This document shows positions 56,446-64,000 of a stretch of DNA of 64,000 nucleotides, piece after piece. The translations under genes were made by a program, and so were the position numbers. The notes under the pieces are model-generated. The model searched no databases, was not told where the DNA came from, and saw only the letters and a list, made by a program, of their open reading frames with translations. The stretch's first letter is position 1. Every line of letters starts with the position of its first letter. The DNA comes from Candidatus Altimarinota bacterium (GTDB lineage: Bacteria; Patescibacteriota; Gracilibacteria; BD1-5; UBA6164): positions 1 to 64,000 of the forward strand of contig JAQVFO010000007.1 in assembly GCA_028697205.1 (NCBI GenBank). Reading direction: 5' to 3'.

Positions 56446-57222
56446 TTAATATTTTTCATCCAAAAATGCTATTTCAATTCCAAACTTATCTTTCAAATGA
56501 TAAGCAAGTAATTTAGGTCAAATTTTTTCTGTTTCCCGATGTCAAGCAAGCATTATAGATTGTCATAATTCTTTTGCTCACATTATTTCATGATGAGCAG
56601 CTTCTCAAGTTAGATAAACATCGCAATTTGCATTGAAAGCTTCAAGCATATGCCCACCTCATCATCAACTTATAAATCAAATACTTTGTATAGTTTCTTT
56701 CTTTCAAAAATTATATAATTTCTTTTGTAACCCAAAGGTATCAGAATAAATTGTTTGTAAACTTGAAATGTGTATTTTTCTATTAAATCTCAAAACATAT
56801 CCTATACTTTGTCAGTTATAAAATCAAAAATTCTCTATACTATATTCATCTTCATTTAATCAAAATACATTTATAAATCATTTTAATAATCCTATATTAT
56901 TTCATACTTCACTATGAGCATCAAGAGGAAGATGACAAGCATAAAGTGCTATATCAGATTGAATCAATTTTTTTGCTCTAAGATAAGGAACTCAAACTAA
57001 AACATTTTCATATCACCAAAACATACCATGATGACATAAAAGCATATCAACTCATTCTTCATTTGCTTTATCAAATATATAAGTTGATGCATCAACACTA
57101 TACCCTATTTTTTTTATTTCAGTTTTAGAATTATCAACTTGTAACCCATTCTTTGAACTGTCTTTAAAATCAGATATTTTTAGATATTCATTTAAATAAT
57201 TTATCAATTTTTGTTTTTGCAT
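56446..57222 (-). CDS. NIF3-family (DUF34) metal protein
   Basis: 258 residues. Family metal-ligand motifs are visible: CHHGMFW near 63-69, ACHLPLDAH near 94-102 and GHRETEK near 228. The insert YbgI/NIF3 signature GGGGGHMLEAF is also present, with Gly residues encoded by TGA and GGN. The family has a di-metal site and has been linked to GTP cyclohydrolase I-like chemistry, without a firm general function. It probably heads a transcript with galU. Confidence 0.87.
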
Positions 57223-57291
57223 AATTTTAATTTTGTTTTTAACATCTAATTAATATTATTGTATAAAAATATTTATAATTTCCAAATTTTT

Positions 57292-58329
57292 ATGTCTAAA
57301 ACATATATACTTCATCAAGACATTGATAACTGATATATAAATAGAAATATTTTTTATATTCTTTGATTTGATTCAAGCTTAGGAACAATTATTTTTGATG
57401 ATAAAAAAGTAATTTTACTTTTTGATAATCGTTATTATCAACTAATTAAAAATTTAAAATATAAAATTAAAAATAGATTTGAATTTTTATTTTGAAAGAC
57501 TTATGAAATAGAAATTATATTACTTGATCAAACATTTGAAAATAGGCTAAAAAATATTATTAAATGAAAATCTGTAATTATTGAGGAAAATATTCCTGTT
57601 TTATTTTATAAAAATATAAAAAAACTAACCCAAAAAAATATTGAGTTTACTGACAATATATTTAAACAAGAAAGATTAATAAAATCTAAAAATGAAATAA
57701 AAAATATAAAAAATGCTATAAAAATAATAGAAAAAGTTTATAAGGAAATATATTTGATAAAAGAAAAACTAATTTGAAAAAAAGAATATGAAGTTAGACA
57801 AATAATCCAAAAATTAATTATTGAGTTATGATGAGAATGAGAAAGTTTTCCTACAATTGTAGCTTTTGGTAAAAACTCTGCAATTCCACACCATCAAACT
57901 TGAAATACAAAAATATGAAACTGACCATTACTTATAGATATGTGAGTAATTTATAAATGATATTGTAGTGATTTTACTAGAACATTTTGGATATGAGAAA
58001 AAACAAAAAATTATAACGAATTTATCAAAATAAAAAATATAGTTAAAAAAGCCCATGATTTATGAAAAAAATTTACAGAAAAAAATATTAATATCACCTG
58101 AAAAGAACTAGATAAAGTTGTTAGAAACTTTATAAATGAAAAATGATATGGTGACTATTTTACTCATTCTACATGACATTGAGTATGAATTCAGATACAT
58201 GAACAACCATGGATTTCAAACAAAAAATGAGACCAAACACTAGAAAAGTGAATGGTCTTTACCATAGAACCAGGGATTTATTTGCCAATGAATTTTTGAG
58301 TAAGATGGGAAAATATAATTATTATATAA
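57292..58329 (+). CDS. M24-family aminopeptidase (Xaa-Pro type)
   Basis: 345 residues. A creatinase-like N-terminal domain (1-120) precedes the M24 catalytic domain with all five metal ligands: Asp in LLIDMG, Asp in YCSDFTRT, His in STGHGVGI, Glu in FTIEPGIY and Glu in VRWENIII. IPHHQTGN is also conserved. It should remove N-terminal residues before proline. TATAAT at 57274-57279 lies only 13 bases before the ATG, so the leader is very short or absent. It ends two bases before the convergent hisS stop. Confidence 0.88.
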
Positions 58330-58331
58330 TT

Positions 58332-59621
58332 TTATCACATTGTTAAATCACGAGCAGGACAATAAAAATCTAAGTTATTTTCTCCTATTTTTCAAATAAT
58401 ATAATTTATTAAATCATCTTGATTAACTTCTTCTTGTGTTCATTTTAGCATATCTCTTACCTGAAACCTTCCATTTCTTGCTTCCATTATTCAAACCATA
58501 ACTACAAATTTTGCTCAAGTTCTTTGAGCCTTAAGAATTTGTTCTTTCATAGATGGAGTTCAAAGTGAGACCATAGTTTTCACTCATTTTTCTCTTGCTT
58601 CCAAACTTAAATTCAAAACAAGTTTTTTTGCTTCATCTCATAACTGAACAAAATATAAATCAAGTTCATCTTTATTTCTTATTTTAATTTCTTTTTCCTT
58701 TAGCATTTTTATCAAACAATCTACATTTATTGTAAATCATACTGATGGAACTTCTTTATCAGATCATATAATCTTTGATAAGAAATTATGTCTTCATCAA
58801 CTAGAAATAAGTTTATTTGTACCAATCTGGTTAACATTCCAAATTGTATTTGTACAATATGAAAATTCAGGAACTAATAAATTATCAATTTCATATGGAA
58901 TTTTTAAAAAATCAATGTATTCCTTAAATTTTTCAAAATGAGCCTTTGAATCTTTTTTAAGAAATTTTGAAATTATAGGTGCTTCACGAGCTAAAATCTG
59001 TTCATCTTCATGAATAGAATTTAGTAATTTTAATGGTGATTCATTTAGATTTTGCAATCATTCATCACTTAGAAGATGCTTCTTATTTTCATAAAAATTT
59101 TTCAACTCCTCTAAATATTTATCCATTTCTTTTTTACTTGGTACAGAATTTATTCTTATTTTGAAAGTATTTTCTAATCAAATCTTATTTAAAGTTGAAT
59201 AAGTAATATATACTAATATAGCATCAAGTATAGCATCAGACTCTCAAATAATATCTCATCCAATTAAATAATTTTCTCTATATCAACAAGTTGATATAGT
59301 TTTTGAAAAATATCTATCAACATGATATAAATGAACTGGTTGTATTTCTTCATCTAATTCTCTTAGTAAATATGCTTTTAAAACTCATAAACTAGGATCA
59401 GTTCTAAGTCACATATTATCATCTACTTTAAATATATTTTCTGAAACAAACTTTTCTCAGTAAACATCTTTTTGCATAGATAAATTTTCTATAATTGGAG
59501 TTGAAATTCTTCTAAATCAATTTTTACGAAATTCGTGACGGAAAACTTTTTTTAAAAAAGTGAAATACTTATGATCATCAGGTAAAAAGTCTTTAGTTCA
59601 AAAAATTATTTTATCTAGCAT
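58332..59621 (-). CDS. hisS: Histidyl-tRNA synthetase
   Basis: 429 residues, near the usual length. Class II features: motif 1 region GTKDFLPDD, motif 2 region VHLYHVDRYFSKTISTCGYRENYLIGGDIIGES, motif 3 region GGRHNFL...VPSVGFTINVDCLIKML. The C-terminal anticodon-binding domain has LYFVQLG, AREKGVKTMVSLG and GAKFVVMVG. The usual LRPEGT motif reads LRTDPSL, and HisA-type positions are partly changed, so a HisZ-like paralogue is an alternative, but the anticodon domain favours a true HisRS. Confidence 0.85.
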
Positions 59622-59744
59622 AAAAAGATATTAAAGATATTAAAATGAGTAAAAGTACAAAAAAAAGAACTTAAAAAAAATTGAAAGCTCTAGGAATTTA
59701 AGTATTATAAATCTATTATATATATTTTTTTTATTTTTTCAATT

Positions 59745-59771
59745 TTGATTAATAGTTTTTTTTTATATAAT
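59745..59771 (+). promoter_or_regulatory. Possible sigma70-type promoter
   Basis: TTGATT at 59745-59750 and TATAAT at 59766-59771, with a short 15-nt spacer, 78 bases before the PAP2 gene start. AAGGGAAAAAAG lies downstream in the leader. Confidence 0.45.
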
Positions 59772-59848
59772 CTAAATACAAGGGAAAAAAGATTAAAAGT
59801 TTAATTATTTCTCCTACTATTTTTTATTATTTACTTACTTTTCCATCT

Positions 59849-60439
59849 ATGTTTCTACAAACTTTTAACGAAGTATGACTTACATATTTGAATTCATTTT
59901 CCATAAATAATAAAATAGCAACTATAGTTTGAATTTTTGCAGATGCTCCAATATTTTTTATCCCTATTTTTTTAATAGTAACTTGGGTTCTTCTAAATTA
60001 TAAAAAAAAGTGAGATAAAAAAGAAGAAATCTTAATAATTTTTTACTCAACTATTATATGAATAGTTTTTGCTTTAATAATACAACACCTAGTTCATATG
60101 GATAGACCAGAAAACTATATAAAAACTACTTGAAAACTATTATTAAAACATATTCCAGATGCATCATTTCCATCTGATCATGCAACAGTATCATTTGCAT
60201 TTCTTACATCACTATATTTTGCTAATTATAAAAAAGTCTTTTATGCTTTTTTACCTTTTGTTTGTATAATGCTTTTATCTAGAGTAATAGCTTGAGTTCA
60301 CTGGCCTCTTGATATAGTTGTATGAACAATTATTTGAATATTTTCTAGTTATATAACTTTTAAATATTTAAAAAAATTAGAAATTATAAAAAAAATAAAT
60401 AAACTAATTTTAAAAATAGCTTCTTTTGTTAAATTATAA
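59849..60439 (+). CDS. PAP2-family undecaprenyl-diphosphate phosphatase (BcrC-like)
   Basis: 196 residues with five to six spans. The three PAP2 signature parts are present: DRPENY (near 84), PSDHA (near 108) and SRVIAGVHWPLDIVVG (near 143). Membrane PAP2 enzymes of this size recycle undecaprenyl diphosphate for wall and polysaccharide synthesis. The murG gene starts 30 bases later, supporting that role; a phosphatidylglycerol phosphatase is an alternative. Confidence 0.83.
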
Positions 60440-60468
60440 AATACTTTTATCCTTTTACCTTAATATCT

Positions 60469-61503
60469 ATGACAACAATAGCATTAACTTGATGATGAAC
60501 TGGAGGTCATATATATCCATTATTATCACTTTACAACTATTTCAAAGAAGATAAAGATTTAAAATTTGTCTGGATTTGAGAATTTGATAGTTTAGAAGAA
60601 GAGGAAGCATTAAAAAATAGAATTCAATTTGAAGATATATCAGCATGAAAAATAAGAAGATATTTTGATGTTAGAAATTTATATGAACCATTAAAAAACA
60701 TTTCTTGAATTGCTCAATGAATCCAATATATAAAAAAACACAATGTTGATATAATTTTCTCAAAATGATGATATGTAAGTTTACCTCTATGCATCGCATG
60801 AAAAATACTTTGAAAAAAAATATATGTTCATGAATCAGATGCAGTTCCTTGAATTTCAAATAGTTTAATTTGAAGACTAGCAACAAAGATATTTTATACA
60901 TTTCCAAATGATAAAATAGATGGGAAAAAACATATATTAACATGACAAATACTTAATCCTGAATTAATTGATTATATAGATGATGTTGAAACTCAGGAAA
61001 ATCAAAATTTAAATGTAATGGTTATAGCTTGAAGTCAATGATCTACACGTATATTTAATTCATTATTAAAAATATTACCAGATTTAGAAGATATAAAATT
61101 TCACGTAATATTATGAGAAAAAAATATGCACTTTAGAAATGACTTTAAGGCTTTCCCAAATGTAATTGCTCATGATTATGTAACTCAAAAAAGACTTTGA
61201 AAAATATATAAAACTATAGATATTTCTATAACTAGATGATGAGCAACAACTTTATGGGAATTAAACAATTTTTGAATTCATGCTATAATAATTCCTTTAA
61301 CTGAAAGTGCAAACAATCATCAAATTGAAAATGCAAAATATTTTAAAGAAAAATTTTGAAGTGATATAATATATGAATCAAACAATATGTGACTAGAAAT
61401 ATTTAGACTACTTCAAAAATATAAAGAGTTAAGAAAAGTTTGATTAAACCTAGATAATTTCTTTGACCCGCTAAAAAAAATCAAACAAGAGATGGATATA
61501 TAA
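60469..61503 (+). CDS. murG: MurG: lipid II synthase (UDP-GlcNAc transferase)
   Basis: 344 residues. It adds GlcNAc to lipid I on the cytoplasmic face of the membrane. The GGGTGGH loop lies at 8-14, the SKGGYVSLP motif near 100, HESDAVPG near 125, IAGSQGSTRIFN near 195 and the UDP-GlcNAc motif ESANNHQIENA near 285. Many of these Gly residues are TGA, so code 25 is required. Together with the PAP2 gene it forms a lipid-carrier pair. Confidence 0.92.
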
Positions 61504-61516
61504 TCCATCTTTTTTA
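61490..61516 (+). terminator. Rho-independent terminator after murG
   Basis: GATGGAT (61491-61497) pairs with ATCCATC (61503-61509), followed by a T run. The stem overlaps the murG stop. Confidence 0.82.
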
Positions 61517-61574
61517 TTGAAAATATATTTATAAATTAGTCAATTGATTTTTTAAGTAAAAAATCTCTTATCAC

Positions 61575-61603
61575 TTGAATACGAAAAAAAAATATGATAC
61601 GAT
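61575..61603 (+). promoter_or_regulatory. Sigma70-type promoter of the VTC gene
   Basis: TTGAAT at 61575-61580, 17-nt spacer, TACGAT at 61598-61603, 64 bases before the ATG. Confidence 0.55.
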
Positions 61604-61666
61604 AAGATTATCCTAAATAAGGAAAAACAAAAACAAATTTATTTTTTCTAAAACAAAAACAAAAGT

Positions 61667-62458
61667 ATGTGAACAGATTTAAATAATAGGCTAAAAACTT
61701 TTAACCAAATAAGCTTAAGTGAATTAAATGCTCAAGCAAGTTTTCTTGATAGAATTGACACTAAATATTTATTAACTGAAAGTGAATTTAATGAAATTCT
61801 TAAGGATTTAGAAGAAGAATTTTATATATTAGATATAAAAGAAAAATCAGTATTTGAATATGAAAGTATTTATATGGATACTGAAAATTATGAATTCTAT
61901 TTTCAACATCAAAATTGAGAAAAAAATAGAACAAAAGTTAGAACAAGACATTATTTAGATAGTTGAATCGCATTTTTTGAATATAAACAAAAACAGAAAT
62001 GAATTACAAGAAAATTTAGATATCAATTTAAAGATGTAAAAGAACATGGAACAATGACATGTGAATCAACTAAATTTTTTGAATGAGCATACCAAACATT
62101 TTATTGAAAATCTCCTGAAAAGATTTTTCCAGCACTTGCTACAAAATATCATAGAATAACTCTTTGCAGTAAGTCAAATGATGAAAGAGTTACTGTCGAT
62201 TTCAATATAAAACTAGAAGACCTAAGAAATAAATGAAAAGAAATTATTAGCCTAGATAATCTAGTTATTCTAGAAAGTAAATCTATGACTAGAAAATGAA
62301 AAAGTTCAGAAATAATGAAAAGACACAATGTAAGAAAATCAAATGCTTGTAGTAAATATAGCCTAGGAATCTGTTATCATAAAATAGTAGAAGATAAAGA
62401 TATGACAACTTTTAAACCTACAATGAGAAAAATAGAAAGAATTAAAAATTCAAAATAA
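61667..62458 (+). CDS. VTC-domain protein (polyphosphate polymerase family)
   Basis: 263 residues. The VTC fold is a triphosphate tunnel with basic and acidic residues from paired strands: RIDTKYLL near 30, YESIYMDTENYEFYFQH near 66, RTKVRTRHYLDSGIAFFEYKQKQK near 88-112 and late LVILESKS. Eukaryotic VTC4 makes polyphosphate; bacterial members lack a membrane part, as here. The codon after ATG is TGA (Gly), so standard code would end it at once. It is followed convergently by two CYTH genes of the same superfamily. Confidence 0.82.
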
Positions 62459-62497
62459 AAAAATAAGCGATTCAAATATGAATCGCTTATTTTTTTA
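62457..62497. terminator. Bidirectional terminator
   Basis: AAATAAGCGATTCA and TGAATCGCTTATTT form a perfect stem with flanking A and T runs, between the VTC gene and the convergent CYTH gene. Confidence 0.88.
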
Positions 62498-63019
62498 TAA
62501 ATTCTTATATGGGACTTTGTAATATTCAAATAATCATCTAGATCAAAAAGTCTTTCTTGTATGGTTTTCAAGTCACAACTCCTTTATCCATTTTTCTATT
62601 TCTTCATCACTATGAGCTTCAATCTCTAAAAGTGTTGGAATTCATTCATAATCATCTATGTCAAAATGTGTATCATCTATATAATAAGATAATCTCATTT
62701 TTTGTTTTTCTCTAGCTTTTACTAGACCATATTTTTCAAGTGTTTTCTGAAATCAATCTATATTTGAAATCTCTATTTCTTTTTCTTGACATATTTTTAT
62801 AGTTTCAGATTTCTCCTTTTTCTTAATTGTATACATATAACAATTCCCCTTTTTTCTTATTCTAAAGCTTCTTTTTCATTCATCTATTTTTCACTCAGGA
62901 TAATCATAATAAATATCATGAATAACTTCTTCATAATCTTTAACTGCTCAAATCTCTTCAAGTTTTTTTATTAAAGAATTTTTATCAATATCAAGTATTT
63001 TAATTTCTTTTTCAAACAT
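62495..63019 (-). CDS. CYTH-domain protein
   Basis: 174 residues, one CYTH domain. The hallmark E-x-E-x-K appears as FEKEIKI at residues 2-8, followed by YYDYP, RSFRIRKKGN, YTIKKKE, the CQEKEIEI strand, FDIDDYEGIPTLLEIEAHS and GSRGLFEYY. CYTH enzymes act on triphosphates (thiamine triphosphatase, class IV adenylate cyclase, polyphosphatase); the substrate here is not known. It lies 11 bases downstream of a second CYTH gene. Confidence 0.85.
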
Positions 63020-63030
63020 GTTTTTATTAA

Positions 63031-64000
63031 TTATTTTTTAGATTTTTTTGTAGCTTTTTGTGAATTAGCATAATACTTAAATAATCATCTAGATCATGTA
63101 ACTAATTTTACATTTCATTCAAATCATAATTTTCTAATATAAGTATTTGCTAAAGCTTCACAATTTGTTTCTATTTCAAGTATAGTAGGAATAAAAACTT
63201 CTTTTCAATCAACTTTTACAATACCATAATCATCTATATCAAATTTAACTGATAATTCACTATCATCCTTATCATAAACTGTAAAAGATATTCTATCCTT
63301 TGCTTTTTCTCTAAATTTACTTAATCAAAATCTTTCCAATATATGTAAAAGTCAATAATGTCTTTTTATTCTCATCTCTATTTCATAACACTCTCTAAAA
63401 TCAGTCTTAGTATCTTCTGTCTTTTTTCTTTTTATAGTATAATATAAATCTACATCTCATTCAGTAAAATCAGTTTTTTCTCTGATTCTAAAACTTCTAT
63501 TTCCTCATCATGTTCATTTTACTTTATCTAGTCTTCAATCTGAAAAATCAAAATAATCATCTTCAACTCTTCACTCAAAAGTTCTTATAGCTCACAAAGC
63601 TAATAAATCAGCAACTAATTTATCTTTGTCTACTTCAAGTATTTTATTTTCACTTTCTACTTCAAATCTATTTCATATATTTTCACTAAGTTCTATAAAA
63701 GAACAAGAAATTAAAAATATAATCAAATACGCCAATTCTTCTTCTCACTCAAGTATATTATATATTTGTCTTTTTAATATATCCGGAACTTCCACAAATT
63801 CACTTGGAACTTTTATCCCAGAATCAACAAGTGAAAATTTTATATAAGAATTAAATAATTCAGTTCAAAGTCTTTTTAAAAATGAATCAATGTATTCTTT
63901 TGTATAATTATTTTTAGCCAAGAACTTAGAAAATTGCAATAAATAACTATTTATATTATCTTTAACATTTAATCTATTTGATTTTTTAATTAAGTCCCAA
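63031..64000 (-). CDS. Longer CYTH-domain protein, N-terminus outside window
   Basis: At least 323 residues; open at the right edge. About 100 N-terminal residues in the window are helical and unassigned (NTP-pyrophosphohydrolase-like helices are possible: EEELAYLIIFLISCSFIELSENI). The C-terminal 210 residues are a CYTH domain starting VESENKILEV, with RVEDDYFDF, NRSFRIREK, YYTIKRKK, CYEIEMRIKRH, FDIDDYG, PTILEIETN and GSRGLFKYY, and a Lys-rich end. It differs from the neighbour by the extra N-terminal domain. With the VTC gene it makes three triphosphate-tunnel proteins in 2.3 kb. Confidence 0.82.

Overview
The window reads as one AT-rich, gene-dense bacterial chromosome segment in which TGA is a glycine codon. 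Reading TGA as Gly restores catalytic motifs: the Walker A Gly residues of the PilB-like ATPase (43646-43666), the DPGHGGGD motif of an amidase (30150-30173), the GGGTGGH loop of MurG (60490-60510) and the Walker A of an ABC exporter. Every gene called here stops at TAA or TAG. That code (genetic code 25), with the small cell-envelope-centred gene set, points to Patescibacteria/CPR of the Absconditabacteria (SR1) or Gracilibacteria type; the window alone does not separate the two. A caller using code 11 would break almost every gene here into fragments.

Left part (1-6.5 kb): end of a large coiled-coil protein with a 48-bp in-frame tail repeat, an MtaB-like tRNA methylthiotransferase, LspA, two membrane proteins and an AMMECR1 protein. 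The most distinctive region (6.5-24.2 kb) is an array of eight related genes for a Cys- and Asn-rich, apparently solenoid protein family with zinc-ribbon-like ends. It is interrupted by a VirD4/TraG-like ATPase, a TrmB-type regulator and a large single-span protein. Three 55-bp leaders with the same inverted repeat precede three of the array genes, and part of that sequence precedes the regulator gene, suggesting a small regulon.

Middle (24.2-42.3 kb): RmuC, an isolated class I DAHP synthase, thioredoxin reductase, a lytic transglycosylase-amidase fusion, a single-ORF RNase HII-QueH fusion, an ABC exporter, a TPR/FtsA-PilM-like pair, a 1046-residue pilin-headed surface protein with two FISUMP-like modules, RecJ and an MgtC/DUF4010 membrane protein.

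Right part (42.4-64 kb): type IV pilus functions (PilB-like ATPase, two pilin-like proteins) near a GGDEF-EAL protein with a degenerate GGDEF and an apparently intact EAL domain, LysM-CHAP hydrolase, bL21, a tRNA-Gln beside an unidentified structured RNA that shares its 3' end, an FN3 protein with an LPTSG sorting signal, a flippase, GalU, NIF3, an M24 peptidase, HisRS, PAP2 phosphatase, MurG, and a cluster of three triphosphate-tunnel proteins (VTC plus two CYTH).

Taken together the segment serves wall synthesis and remodelling (LspA, MurG, PAP2, SLT-amidase, LysM-CHAP), surface display and pili, and a lineage-type family expansion of unknown function. No gene-free stretch exceeds about 300 bases except the tRNA/structured-RNA/rplU leader region, which is annotated. 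No CRISPR array, transposase or prophage was seen.
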